Of a DNA stretch of 64,000 bases, positions 23,893 to 36,670 are shown in pieces (the stretch's first letter is position 1; each line of letters starts with the position of its first letter). The stretch lies in the NCBI GenBank assembly GCA_037043455.1, contig JAWPHD010001352.1, forward strand, positions 124,001 through 188,000, given 5' to 3'. This stretch comes from Cyrtodaria siliqua. Taxonomy: Eukaryota; Mollusca; Bivalvia; Adapedonta; Hiatellidae. A program made the translations under genes and the position numbers. Under the pieces are notes generated by a model. It was not told the DNA's origin, searched no databases, and saw only the letters and a program-made list of their open reading frames with translations.

Positions 23893-24318
23893 TGCATGAT
23901 TTTAACTGCTGTGTTCGATTATAGGGAAATCCATCACCATCACTCGATGGTAGACGTGTTTTGTTCGGTGTTTTTTTCACTTGTAACCGGAGGCCCCGGG
24001 TTCAATCCTCCGTGGTGCCACTGAGTTTCGACGGTGTGTTCTTGGGCAAGACACTTGCCCTTAGCCTCGTCCGTCGGATGGGGACGTAAACCAGGTGGTC
24101 CCGTGTATCGGTCTATCCTCCAAGCAAGTTAAAGAACCATAGGAATCTATTCGATAATAAGAGTAGGGCACGGTTCCCGGATTCCTATGTATCATTTCCC
24201 TCTCTCTGGGGTGGCTCTAAATAACCTTTACTGTGTTGATGAGCCGTTAAACAACTTACAATTTCATACGTCTACCACCTCCTACCATTTCCCTATAATC
24301 GATCCCAGCAGTTAAATA
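23893..24318. mobile_element. Foldback arms around a SINE
   Basis: TAACTGCTGTGTTCGATTAT followed by AGGGAAAT and GGTAGACGTG (23898-23960) is inverted at 24268-24317. The loop is occupied by the truncated SINE, so the foldback was probably the target. Confidence 0.6.
23980..24266 (+). mobile_element. tRNA-derived SINE, 5' truncated
   Basis: Begins inside the tRNA part (CTTGTAACCGGAGGCCCCGG), so the A box is lost and it could not drive its own transcription. It keeps the B box, the CTTGGGCAAGACACTT core and the tail to GAGCCGTTAAACAACTTACA. Confidence 0.8.
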
Positions 24319-24412
24319 ATCTCTATGTTTACTATTCACTTTTTGTTATTATAATATAACCCGTAGTCTCGTATCTCGTTCGCAATAGTTTACACTGTTA
24401 ACCATGACAGAG

Positions 24413-24588
24413 CAGGGGCGTTCCTGGGGCTAATTTAGGTATAAGCACCATCGAGTTTTGGATTCACAAATGTGCCTAACCCCCATATACCTTCTGTTTT
24501 TATTGCATATTTCGCATTTTTAGCCATTTTTATATTTTTGCTTCTTTAATAGCCTGTACGCACGTGCGTACGCCCAGATACGCCCCTG
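24413..24588. mobile_element. Short TIR MITE, 176 bp
   Basis: Terminal inverted repeats of about 17 bp start CAGGGGCGTTCCTGGG; the right end, reversed, is CAGGGGCGTATCTGGG. Flanked by CAGAG on both sides (24408-24412, 24589-24593). The CAGGGG ends look hAT-like, but the apparent duplication is 5 bp instead of 8. Confidence 0.7.
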
Positions 24589-25630
24589 CAGAGGATCCGC
24601 CTTTTGGATTTCTTCAATTATGAAAGCTGAAGGTAATTTTTAAATAAAACGAACACATGGCAATCTTAATTTTGTTTAATTGCAAGATAGTTTTTTCTGC
24701 ATTTATCTAACTTGCATATTTGCTGTAAGTTGAATAGCTTTTGCAAAATTTTGATTATTTTCAACCACTAATACATTTCAAACTTTGGTAGAATAATATT
24801 AATTGAAATGTAAACACTTTGGTAAAATAAGAAAATTTGCATTACCTTTTATTTGAAAGTAAATTATCAATATTATTGGATTAACAAACTATGGTTACGG
24901 TAGTACCTTTAAAAGTCAAGGCACATTATAATCAAAAACTAAGTATTAAAATATACAAAAAGATATAAAATATATACTTGCATCAGGTAATCTATTTAAT
25001 AATATTTTATTCAAGTTTTATATATATAATTCAATTTTTTTTTTACTGCCTTTATATCCTCTGCTGTATTAAATACAGTTGTGTCTTATCAATTACCCTT
25101 TTTGAACCCCTTCAAGGCCTGTTGTAACACCAAAAGTGTGCCATGAATTTTATAACTAATAAGCTGATTACATAACAGGGACACACCATAAACCACTAAT
25201 TGAGCAGCACCAAGTGCCAGTGATTGACAGCATGGGGTATTGAATCATATGCCACTGGTGAGGTCATGCTGGAATGAAAATTGATATATAGGGCCCTGGG
25301 TCACATCTTTACAACAGTTACAGATATTAAATTGACTGCATTCAGCAGCTGAGACTAATTGTTTATTTTAATTAAAAAAATTAATAAAAAAAGAAAGGAA
25401 AAAAACACACATTAATAAGCTTTTTCTTCAAAAAGAACAGAAATGTGAAACATAGTTGAATCTAACACTTTGAGGAATTTAAAATGATTTAGTGTGTGCA
25501 CAAATCCTGTATTGGTCTCTAAAATAAATATTTATTTTTTTTAAAATCTCAGTCTTTATTAGTGGATTTCTAATAACAAGTTTAAAAATTAGCAGCATAT
25601 AACCTGAACATTATTTCACCACTATTGTAA
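24589..25630. other. AT-rich stretch, no gene seen
   Basis: No exon-like segment or repeat boundary recognised. Confidence 0.45.
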
Positions 25631-26201
25631 GCTACAACAGGGAGTAAGTATACGGGGAGGAGAAACGGGTTCATAGACGCTCTAGTTTATCAATTTATGT
25701 TGTCGCGCTAAAACGCCGCCATTAACTATTTACTATTTTATCGATACAGGTAAATCGATTGTAAGCGCGTTGCATGTGAAAAAGTTAAACTTTCAGCCAA
25801 CATCTCAAATTAGGCAGTTTTTACAGCCTCTTTTTTAAGGCTTTCTATAATAATCGACATCACGAAATTACCTTCTTGACAAAGATAAACATGTCTACTA
25901 TTCACTTTTTGTTATTATTAATGCCTAGTATAATCCATACTTCGTATCTCGTTTGCAATAGCTCCAGACCATTTTTAATTTGACAAATTAAAAATTTCAG
26001 CTGATATCTCAAATGGCACATTTTCATCACCTCGTTTTAGGCTTTGTCTTATAATCACCACCTTGAAATTACCTTCTTGACAAAGATAAATATGCCTACT
26101 ATTCACTTTTTGTTATTATTAATGCCTAAATAACCCGTAGTCTCGTATCTCGCTTGCAATAGCTACATGTATTCCCCGTCACCATTTTTTATTTGGTGCA
26201 G

Positions 26202-27313
26202 CAGAGCCCCAGATAAGAATTGGTTTGATTTGCTTAAATACCCACCTATATTTTTGTCAATTGGGTATTTTAAAATACAACTGATTAAAAAAAAGTAATT
26301 CACTCATCAAATGTTTCGTTAATTGGGTATCAACACAAAATAGTACAAATAGGTACTTACAATAGTGTACTTTTCAGATCTTTATGTTGTGTGTTGTATG
26401 AGTCTCTGTTGTGGCTTCTATTTCACATGAATTTTTACCAACACATGAGAGGTTATATGGCGCCTAACAGGCATGAACCATCGAGATAAAACATGGGAAA
26501 TGGGCCTACAACCTTTTCACCCTGAACTGCAGAGTTGCTGAAAATTCTATCATAGAAACTCCATTTACGCTGGAAACATAAACTGTAACTTCTAACTATG
26601 TTTTAACTGATTGTTTTATTTTCGCTGAATAATAAGTTCACGATTCAGATTTATTCATCATCATCATTACTGACGACAATTAGCCACGGATATTTAGTTT
26701 ACCAGTCTCTAACAGTTTTAGTAAGTACACGATTGCCGTCGGATTTGTTACTGATGACAAAATATTGTTTAATACATTGTGAACAATTGGAATTGACGGG
26801 TGAATACATATATCGATTAATTCCTCTATAACTTCCGAAACAACCCCGTCACCATCTAATGGTTTGGGAATTCCAAAATACCCTACAATTTTGTTTTGCT
26901 ATGTATTTATACTTGCCTTTCTACAACCTCTTTTGACGGATGCCATTTTACACAAACGCTTGAAAATTACCAAGCCACATAGTGATCTAGACTTTATTTT
27001 ATATTGGATTGGTTTACGAAATTACTATTTGTTCTATAGCAACATACTGTTAAATACTCCAGTAACGTCTACTAGACGGGTTCGCTAATTAACCGGGAGA
27101 ATACAGAATGACGAAGATTTGTTTACATTCTACGAAAGTCAGAGACAACGTGCGATTACAATAATGGTAAACAGTTTGTACGCACACATTTTTTAAATAA
27201 TTGCTTAAATGGTATTTCATATGCTTTTTGGTACGCTTGATTTTAATTTCAATTTGGTTTTCCATTGTTTTAATTGGGTAATTACGCAAATACGCAGCTT
27301 ATCTGGGGCTCTG
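26202..27313. mobile_element. Nested TIR element (CAGAGCCCCAGATAAG ends)
   Basis: CAGAGCCCCAGATAAG at 26202 is inverted at the right end (CTTATCTGGGGCTCTG). Flanks GTGCAG/GTGTAG are similar but not identical, so the target duplication is uncertain. The frame at 26864-27088 has hydrophobic stretches but no recognised domain. Confidence 0.6.
26438..26574 (-). mobile_element. SINE-like repeat 'R', copy 4 (fragment)
   Basis: ACCAACACATGAGAGGTTAT with ATGGCGCC and CTGCAGAGTTGCTGAAAATT match the other R copies. Both ends are lost. Confidence 0.65.
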
Positions 27314-27810
27314 GTGTAGAGTGGCGCCATCTTTGTTATACGGAACCGTCTGGTAAAATGTGCTTTTATACATGCAAACAAATACACGCTCTGTATCAGA
27401 GGACACAATGTGAATAAATAGTACTTATGTTTACATTGCGCACCTTTGTTGAGTTTGTAAGTGTAATAATTTATGAGAATTTGCTGTTTTTCACACACGC
27501 ACGAAACAACCAGTAGTCATTTTCACGCAGTAGTGAAACACACGCGCGACAACATAAAACGGCAAAACGATCCGCTTCTCCTCCGCGTATACTTAATACT
27601 CCCTGGCTACAATAAGTACATATGTGTACTCACAGACACTGTAGTAGCTGACAGGTAGTATGTGGATATTTTATTGTTATTCAAATAAAGAAAGTGCCAT
27701 TGTATCTAACAACACATTTAGTAAATTATGATCTGCAACCTGTCCCCATACACTGTCACAGGCAACTGTCATTAAGATTTATTCCCTTCCACGCAGACAT
27801 TCGTCGGCAG

Positions 27811-27894
27811 CCATATTGATCTGGTACCCTTCCCCTACTGCGCTCGCTATTATCTCTTCGAGCGCAGGGGGTTATGGGTACCAGACCAATATGG
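27811..27894. repeat. 84 bp imperfect hairpin
   Basis: CCATATTGATCTGGTACCC pairs with GGGTACCAGACCAATATGG, and inside it GCGCTCG pairs with CGAGCGC around a TATTATCT loop. It may be a minimal MITE or a stem-loop. No flanking duplication was identified. Confidence 0.7.
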
Positions 27895-29488
27895 AGCCAT
27901 ATTGAAACCAAATTTGACGGTTGTAAACAAAAGAGAACATGTAGCTTCCATTGAATTAACTGGTAAGAAAATAATTAGCATTCATTATCTGCGGTGACGA
28001 CTAAATGATTCTTGGTCTAGTTTCGTACGCAACTGCCGTTAGAGTTGTTGTTTACAGAGTGACTGTGTTTAGGCACGGGGTCTTCCGACTAAAGATTTGG
28101 ACCAGTTTTTCAACGTTTCGATGACGATTTCTCAACGTTTCGATGACGATTTCTCATTACTGTATTGAGCGATATTAAAATATATACCAATGTTGGACAC
28201 CTTGAACACTTGGTTATAGGAGGCATGTAGAGTTAAATGATTTGCTCTTTTAATTAAAACAATTTTCAGCATAGAATGAGCTTAGTGAGAATGACCTGGT
28301 ATTTACCGACAAAGCACATGAGCCGGACCCCTATGGTCGATATGTGTAACCCTTGATGTTACAGCGAAAACCAATGACAATAAAATATCTGCATCTACTT
28401 ACAATTTATATTTAAATTTAGCAGACTGATTATAGCTAAAATATGCCGTATCTGCAAAAAAAAGTATGCATACAAACTATGTAAGTATTATACATTACCT
28501 GTATTGTTAGCTCCAAAACAGAAACTATTGAGATAAAATTGTCACGTCATTGAAAAACGAACATTATCCAAAATGTATGTAAAAAGATCAGTTTCGTTGA
28601 ATTCCTTTAATAGGGAATTATTAACATCAGCCGATTAAACACTGCACTAATAACAAATAAATGCTAAAGCAAATATGTGCTTGACTAAAATATATTTTTT
28701 TGAAAAATAATCTTGAAAATGTTAAGTTCTAAGAATCATATTTTGCAGATATAAAAAGGTACTTTTCACTGCCAAAATGGTCATTAATGGTACCCGGTTT
28801 TACAATGAGAATTGTTATAGGAATGAGAAGAAGCTATTTGTTTTTTATGCTTGCACAGACGTTGAAAAAAAGGTATTTATTGATAATACTATAATTGCAA
28901 ATTTCCCAAAATTGGTAAAAAGGCCTGCAATAGCCTGAATAAAGGAAAATGTACGGGTTTTCATTGACTAGCATGGTGTTCTGTGGTATCACAGTACTGA
29001 AACGGTTTGACGAACAAAAACGAAACTGTAAACAATACTGAATAGAAGAAAAGGGAAACTCAAATGCTTTCTGTGACCCTTCTACTAAATTGTTATGATA
29101 TAAATGTTATAACATTTTACGTAAAAATGTCAGAATCAAGGTATGCACATATTGTGTATTTCGTATTTGTTATAGTAACTGTTATAAGATTCAATGATTG
29201 ACCATTTCTAGAAACAATAATGTACAACAGACTCATCAGACTAAAAAATAATGTCATTAATGAATTTTATTGCCTTCAAGGTAATTGGAAACTGCATTTA
29301 TGGAGAATAGGGGTGATGAATTTTAAAGAAAAGGAAATTGTCAACATGTTTACATTATTTTGATGAACTATCCTTTTATTTATGATAAATATACTACTGT
29401 ATCTTTTTAATTATTTTATTATAAAGTCATCAACTCTATTTATAAATTAATTATCATAATTTATGCATACTGTCATGAGAACGGGAGT
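27895..29488. other. Mostly unique AT-rich stretch
   Basis: Contains a 24 bp tandem pair (TCAACGTTTCGATGACGATT) at about 28109-28156. No gene is recognised. Confidence 0.45.
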
Positions 29489-29499
29489 ATTTTGAAGGT

Positions 29500-29824
29500 A
29501 ATTGAATTGAATGTTGTTTAACGGCTCATCAACACAGTATAGGTTATTCAGAGCCGCCCCATAGAGAGGGGAAGGATACAAGGAATCCGGGAACCTGCCA
29601 TACTCTTATTATCTAATAGATTCCTATGGTTCTTTAACTTGCTCGGAGGATAGACCGATACACAAGACCACCCGGTTTACATCCCCATCCGACGGACGGG
29701 GCTAGGCGAAAGTGTCTTGCCCAAGAACACACCGACGAAACTCAGTGGCATCACGGAGGATTTAAGCCGGGGCCTCCGGTTACAAATCCGCCGCGCTACC
29801 GACTGCGCCATGCCAGCCCCCTTT
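29500..29824 (-). mobile_element. Full-length tRNA-derived SINE with target duplication
   Basis: On the minus strand it runs from GGGGCTGGCATGGCGCAGTC (A box) through the B box region and V-domain-like core to GAGCCGTTAAACAACATTC and an AATTCAATT tail. The flanks ATTTTGAAGGT (29489-29499) and ATTTCGAAGGT (29825-29835) form an 11 bp duplication with one mismatch. Confidence 0.85.
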
Positions 29825-29835
29825 ATTTCGAAGGT

Positions 29836-30165
29836 TACAAACAAAGAAAATGTCTGATATTTTTCTCTTTGGTGAGTTTTATGCATACGTCATGTTGTGT
29901 GGTGTAAAAAAAAAGAGAAAGAAAAATGGTTTCCGCCCAATACTGAACTTCCGTGAGTTAGGATTGAGAAATTGAAGCAACTTGGTGAGTGGGTTATATG
30001 GAAAGAAATATTAAAAAAAATGTCGCGGGTAGCTTAGGGAAATCCTGGTTTAAGTTGAATTTCCATCTTTCTTGTTTCTTCAATAAAATCAGACTTGGCC
30101 TAAGGTTATCTTCAGACGTATTCCAGCTCATTAATACTAAGGTATTTTGCATTGTCTTTTTACAG
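29836..30165. other. No gene seen
   Basis: Short AT-rich segment. A frame from 29989 continues into the candidate exon that follows but has no recognised domain. Confidence 0.4.
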
Positions 30166-30213
30166 AAGTACCTGTCCAAGGAGGATTTGATTGATGCTTT
30201 GACTGTTATATGA
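30166..30213 (+). CDS. Possible terminal coding exon (weak)
   Basis: A pyrimidine-rich acceptor (ATTGTCTTTTTACAG) precedes 15 codons reading KYLSKEDLIDALTVI and a TGA stop. The helical, charged composition looks protein-like, but it is very short, no polyadenylation signal was noted nearby, and no upstream exon was found. Confidence 0.2.
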   Translation, partial: KYLSKEDLIDALTVI

Positions 30214-30480
30214 AGGACATGGTACGTTATTAGGTACTTGGATTAAAATCCATCTCCCATGATGCAAATAAGTGATATATTTTACTGGTATGTCATTTTA
30301 TATGTACAGTAAAATGAGAATCGAACCCATACCAGACACTTTGGGTAAACCTGAGGTGACTGGTACCTTAGGTTCACCATCATACATAACAGACAAATTC
30401 AATAACCTATAAGCAAACTCATAACTGGCCATAACAAAAAAAAAATGTTTGACCTATGTTTATGAAACTTCACATACATA

Positions 30481-30789
30481 CCGTATTGTTCCTTTTTAAC
30501 GCCCCCGGGGGCGTTACATTTTTCAAAAGGGGGGCGTTTATTAGAGTGTAAACTGATCATTCATTGACCCTTATGTAACTCTATTATAACTCTAAAACCC
30601 TTAGTGCACTATACTTGAAATACACATGGATAAAAGTTTTTGTGGATATATTAGTTGTGTTATGCGGATTAATACCACTTTTTAAGGTAAGGTTTTTCAC
30701 TTTATGCACAGTGGGTGGAGGTGTTTACTCACGGTGCCTGGGGGGAGGGGCATATATTAGGGAGGGGGCATTAAAAAGGAACAATATGG
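30481..30789. mobile_element. TA-flanked TIR MITE, 309 bp
   Basis: Ends CCGTATTGTTCCTTTTTAAC and (reversed) CCATATTGTTCCTTTTTAAT, followed by GCCCCC on both arms, with TA on each side. Tc1/mariner-type target. No coding capacity. Confidence 0.75.
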
Positions 30790-31375
30790 TATACGTAGTA
30801 ACTTCACATACTTATACGCAGTACCCCAAAAACTAGGGGTGCAATGATTAATCGTGATACGATTATAGCGCGACTTTCTTTCACACGTATCATATTGTGG
30901 GGACTGTATCGTAATAAGATAACGATACACAGATAAGCATTGCCTTGCTCTTATTGACAAAAATAACCTCGCTGATAATTGTAGAATTATTTTTTTTTTG
31001 TTAGTACTCTACTGGTGTGTCACTTGAGGGGACCAGAGGTTTGCCCCCATCAGTCAGTCAGTCTTTCAGTCCGTCCCACAAATATGGATCATGAAAAGTA
31101 TTTAAGATATTTTTATGAAACTTGACATGTTGGTAGAGGGCAATATACCCAATATTTTTTTTATTTTTTATTTTGTTGATCTGACAGAAATATGGTTACT
31201 ATGGCAATGGATATAGTAAAAATACACAAAATATGTATCATTTTATAACAAAAGAAATGCTTTAAAAGATAATGAAAATTTGTGTGTAAGTAAGAGGGAG
31301 AACTTTAGGAGATCATGCAGATCTTTTTTTTTTCATTAAGTAAAAAATTGTGGTTGCTGTGGCAACAGAAATTGT
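30790..31375. other. Fragment with tetranucleotide tract, no gene
   Basis: ACTCTACTGGTGTGTCACTT then CAGTCAGTCAGTC resembles the hairpin end plus microsatellite layout of the Helentron-like family, but it is too diverged to call. The rest is AT-rich. Confidence 0.4.
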
Positions 31376-33581
31376 AACAAGAGGTCAATGACCTTGAAGC
31401 TCTACTGATTGATTTTGTTTTCAGGAAGAAGTCGCTACAAACTTGTTTTTTGAAAATCTATTTTTAGCAGTGGCGGCCATCTTGAATTTCCGGCCGACCT
31501 GAAATTTTGCTAGGATCAATTAGACATCAAGAGAAACATTCCTGTGAAGTTTCATGAAAATCCGTCAAGTAGTTTCAGAGGAGTAGTCGCTACAAGTTTT
31601 CATTATATAACTCTATGTAAACAAAGATGGCCGCTGACAGCCATGTTTAACATTGAATCAAAATAATGTTCAACTCTGATAACCATCATGTCATGCTGAT
31701 AATTTTAGAAAAAGTCCCATATCAATATCACTTATAGTTTTCAAGAAGTAGTCGCTAAAAACTTATTTTTTTTAAATCTATTTTTAGCTGTGGTGGCCAT
31801 CTTGAATTTCTGGCCGATCTGAAATTTGCTAGGATCAATTACACATCAAGAGCAACATTCCTGTGAAGTTTCATGAAAATCCGTCAAGTAGTTTCAGACG
31901 AGTAGTCGCTACAAGTTTTCAATATATAACTCTATGTAAACAAAGATGGCCACTGGCAGCCATGTTTAACGTCGAATCAAAATAATGTTCGACTCGGTGA
32001 CCATCATGTCATGCTGATCATTTTAGAAAAAGTCCCATATCAATATCTCTTATAGTTTTCAAGAAGTAGTCGCTACAAACTTATTTTTTGAAAATCTATT
32101 TTTAGCAGTGGCGGCCATCTTGAATTTCCGGCCGACCTGAAATTTTGCTAGGATCAATTAGACATCAAGAGAAACATTCCTGTGAAGTTTCATGAAAATC
32201 CGTCAAGTAGTTTCAGAGGAGTAGTCGCTACAAGTTTTCATTATATAACTCTATGTAAACAAAGATGGCCGCTGACAGCCATGTTTAACATTGAATCAAA
32301 ATAATGTTCAACTCGGATAACCATCATGTCATGCTGATCATTTTAGAAAAAGTCCCATATCAATATCACTTATAGTTTTCAAGAAGTAGTCGCTACAAAC
32401 TTATATTTTTTAAATCTATTTTTAGCTGTGGCGGCCATCTTGAATTTCTGGCCGATCTGAAATTTGCTAGGATCAATTACACATCAAGAGCAACATTCCT
32501 GTGAAGTTTCATGAAAATCCGTCAAGTAGTTTCAGACGAGTAGTCGCTACAAGTTTTCAATATATAACTATGTAAACAAAGATGGCCACTGGCAGCCATG
32601 TTTAACGTCGAATCAAAATAATGTTCGACTCGGATAACCATCATGTCATGCTGATCATTTTAGAAAAAGTCCCATATCAATATCTCTTATAATTTTCAAG
32701 AAGTAGTCGCTACAAACTTATTTTTTAAAAATCTATTTTTAGCCGTGGCGGCCATCTTGAATTTCCGGCCGACCTGAAATTTTGCTAGGATCAATAAGAC
32801 ATCAAGAGCAACATTCCTGTGAAGTTTCATGGAAATCCGTCAAGTAGTTTCAGAGGAGTAGTCGCTACAAGTTTTCATTATATAACTCTATGTAAACAAA
32901 GATGGCCGCTGGCAGCCATGTTTAACGTCGGATTTTCGACAGGGACCAACATCATGTCATCCTGATCATTTTAGAAAAAGTCCCATATCAATATCTCTTA
33001 TAGTTTTCAAGAAGTAGTCGCTACAAACTTATTTTTTAAAAATCTATCTTTAGCCGTGGCGGCCATCTTGAATTTCCGGCCGACCTGAAATTTTGCTAGG
33101 ATCAATTAGACATCAAGAGCAACATTCCTGTGAAGTTTCATGAAAATCCGTCAAGTAGTTTCAGAGGAGTAGTTGCTACAAGTTTTCATTATATAACTCT
33201 ATGTAAACAAAGATGGCCGCTGGCAGCCATGTTTAACGTCGAATCAAAACGATTTTCTACAAGGACCAACATCATGTCATGCTGATCATTTTAGAAAAAG
33301 TCCCATAGCAATATCCCTTAGAGTTTTCAAGAAGTAGTCGCTACAAACTTGTTTTTGAAAAACCTATTTTTAGATTTGGCGGCCATCTTGGATTTCACAT
33401 CTACATGAATTTTTGCTAGGATCAACTAGACTTCATGGGCAACATTTCTGTAAAGTTTCATAAAAATCCATTCAGTAGTTTCAGAGGAGTAGTCGCTACA
33501 AAAAAAAAGTTAACGGACAGACGGACGGACGGACGGACGGACGACGGACACCGCACCACGGCATAAGCTCTGCTGATCTCC
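31376..33581 (+). mobile_element. Helentron-like element with ~318 bp satellite core, higher-order organised
   Basis: Starts AACAAGAGGTCAATGACCTT. The marker AGTCGCTACAAAC recurs at about 31431, 31751, 32069, 32389, 32706, 33017 and 33337, a period of 311-320 bp. Units 1 and 3 share private variants (GCTGACAGCC, AGAGAAACATT), and so do units 2 and 4 (CTGGCCGATCTG, CAGACGAGTAG), so a two-unit block was duplicated. A GGAC tract is at 33515-33548. The 3' hairpin is cut after CTCTGCTGATCTC. Confidence 0.8.
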
Positions 33582-33663
33582 GCACAATATCTTTAGTTTG
33601 GAATGAGATATTTGAATGAATTTGTATGAGATTTGGGTCACTGGAGTCAAGGAAACTGTTACT

Positions 33664-35252
33664 AACAAGAGGTCAATGACCTTGAAGCTCTACTGATTGA
33701 TTTTGATTTCAGGAAGTAGTCGCTACAGACTTGTTTTTTGAAAATCTATTTTTAACCGTGGCGGCCATCTTGAATTTCCGGCCGACCTGAAATTTTGCTA
33801 AGATCAATAAGACATTAAGAGCAACATTCCTGTGAAGTTTCATGAAAATCCGTCAAGTAGTTTCAAAGAAGTAGTCGCTACAAGTTTTCATTATATAACT
33901 GTATGTAAACAAAGCAGCCATGTTTAAGGTCAAATCAAAACGATTTTCGACAAGGACCAACATCATGTCATACTGATCATTTTAGAAAAAGTCCCATATC
34001 AATATCTCTTATTGTTTTGAAGAAGTAGTCGCTACAAACTTTTTTATTTTAAATCTATTTTTAGCTGTGGCGGCCATCTTGAATTTCCGGCCGACCTGAA
34101 ATTTTTCTAGGATCAACTAGACATCAAGAGCAACATTCCTGTGAAGATTCATGAACATCCGTCAAGTAGTTTCAGAGGAGTAGTCGCTACAAGTTTTTAC
34201 TATATAACTCTATGTAACCAAAGATGGCCACTGGCAGCCATGTTTAACGTCGAATCAAAATATTTTTCCACAAGGATCTACATCATGTCATGCTGATCAT
34301 TTTAGAAAAAGTCCCATATCAATATCACTTATAGTTTTCAAGAAGTAGTCGCTACAAACTTATTTTTAAAAATCTATTTTTAGCTGTGACGGCCATCTTG
34401 AATTTCCGGCCGACCTGAAATTTTGATAGGATCAATTAGACATCAAGAGCAACATTCCTGTAAAGTTTCATGACAATCCGCCAAGTAGTTTCAAAGGAGT
34501 AGTCGCTACAAGTTTTTACTATATAACTCTATGTAAACAAAGATGGCCGCTGGCAGCCATGTTTAATGTTGAATCAAAACGATTTTTGACTAGGATCAAC
34601 ATCATGTAATGCTGATCATTTTAGAAAAAGTCCCATATCAATATCACTTATAGTTTTCAAGAAGTAGTCGCTACAAACTTATATTTTAAAAATCTATTTT
34701 TAGCTGTGACGGCCATCTTGAATTTCCGGCCGACCTGAAATTTTTCTAGGATCAATTAGACATCAAGAGCAACATTCCTGTGAAGTTTCATGACAATCCG
34801 CCAAGTAGTTTCAGAGAAGAAGTCGCTACAAGTTTTTACTATATAACTCTATGTAAACAAAGATGGCCGCTGGCAGCCATGTTTAACGTTGAATCAAAAC
34901 GATTTTTGACTAGGATCAACATCATGTCATGCTGATCATTTTAGAAAAAGTCCCATATCAATATCACTTATAGTTTTCAAGAAGAAGTCGCTACAAACTT
35001 GTATTTTAAAACTCTATTTTTAGCTTTGGCGGCCATCTTGGATTTCACATCAACATGAATTTTTGCTAGGATCAACTAGACTTTATGGGCAACATTTCTG
35101 TAAAGTTTCATGAATATCCATCCAGTAGTTTCAGCTGTGAAGTCGCTACAAATAAAAGTTTACGGACAGACAGACAGACGGACAGACGGACAGACGGACG
35201 ACGGACGCCGCACCACGGCATAAGCTCCGCTGATCTCTGATCAGTTGAGCTA
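33664..35252 (+). mobile_element. Helentron-like element with ~320 bp core, near complete
   Basis: Starts AACAAGAGGTCAATGACCTT. Units begin near 33719, 34028, 34348, 34667 and 34987 (309-320 bp period). It ends with a GGACAGAC tract (35163-35210) and the hairpin CTCCGCTGATCTCTGATCAG, then TTGAGCTA. Same core as the preceding element, in the same orientation. Confidence 0.8.
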
Positions 35253-35328
35253 AAAATAGAAGAATGGTGTCCGCTTAATAACTTTATTTAGTAATGACCT
35301 GAAATTTGTCGAAACTTGGTGTGTAGGT

Positions 35329-36670
35329 ACAGTACAGCTCACGCGAAAACCCACACTTTACTCTGAGGAATTACAAATCGCGTAATTACGCAGAGTTTTG
35401 ATGATAAAACTACTCAGAGTGGAAATCACTTACGCGATACTTATGCCATGATACTTCGCGTAGATAAACTCGGGAGTTCGCGGAGTCGATACTGCCCAGG
35501 TAAAGGGTGCAAATTTTTCTAATTACAGTCATTTTAATGCATATTTATTTAATAACTTCAAAAAAATCGAAGCAGAAAACAATTCATAACTTTCACATCC
35601 GGTCAACTTCTGGTAGGTTAAGATATTCAGTAGGTTTACTCCGGACTTTTTTCTCAATCTCTATATGGAAAATGAAAATATTACACCATGATTTAAATTA
35701 AATGTACCTATATTGGTGTTTTAAAATCAGACAGCACAAAAAGAAGATACATATATGTACACTAAAAACTAAGTTTTTAATATAACTATCGATACAAACT
35801 AGTTTTTTAAAGGGCTAAAATCAGTTGAGCACCAGCGATATACAGTTTACACCCTACCCGAGAGTGGAGGTCTTATTTTATTGATCACTGATTGGTCAGA
35901 TTATTTTGATGATGTCATGTGAAAGTTATGAATTTTACTTTTGTTTTTGGAAAAGCAGATGTGGAAAAATTTGAATGCCCGGATTATGTATACTGGGTCA
36001 CGATAGTTATAATGAGCGGTTCCTATTACCTACTTCGCGACGACTGCAATTAGTAATTATTATACTGGAAATTATAATTTTATTTTAATTAATCGTTATT
36101 TGTAACAAATTTATTCTGCTGTTTATTATTTTGTTGACGAGTTCTTGAGTCAGAGATAATCAGAAAAAATTGTAAAGAATTCCGGGTCATAAACCCGTTG
36201 TTAGTGCCGCCTTGTTAAAAGGTACATACATGGCCAAGAATTATGGGTACTTATTTCGGTTGAAGAAGTGTGACTTTTGGACATCAGAAACGAACAAAAC
36301 TTGTGATTAATGCATTAAAATTTTGAAATACGTATTTGTTTCGAAATTTATTCAGTGTATTTATCAGTCTTGCACAGAAAAGATGCACTCGGCGTCTCAT
36401 TGTTTGTACTTATACTGGCGATTGGCTTTTTCAAGCGCGCTGTCGGAAAAATTTGCTTTTCTCCCAGTAATAAACCACCACAGGTGAGCACTCATGGTTA
36501 GTTGGATTCTATATACGCGGAGTAACTTGGAGTGCGAATGACTGACAATGGCGTACTTTCGCCGCATGGAGTTACCGAGTACCAGTCACTCCGCGTAGAT
36601 CCGCGTTGCACTCGATATGACCAAACTCGACGAATCGAGTAAAGTGTGGGTTTTGCCTGATCTGTACTGT
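35329..36670. mobile_element. TIR element, 1.34 kb (ACAGTACAG ends)
   Basis: The left end ACAGTACAGCTCACGCGAAA and the right end (reversed) ACAGTACAGATCAGGCAAAA both continue ACCCACACTTTACTC. The first 235 bp recur at 58323. The interior has many CGCG/ACGC motifs near both ends and no recognised transposase. Superfamily not assigned. Confidence 0.65.

Larger units (their letters stand above)
25638..27605. mobile_element. TIR element, 1968 bp, with nested insertions
   Basis: Left end CAGGGAGTAAGTATACGGGG and right end (reversed) CAGGGAGTATTAAGTATACG are inverted copies with a 3 bp indel, followed by GGAGGAGA on both arms. The flanks are GCTACAA on both sides (25631-25637 and 27606-27612), a 7 bp duplication. 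No transposase frame is recognised inside, so it is non-autonomous. hAT-like ends are possible, but the duplication length is atypical. Confidence 0.75.
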
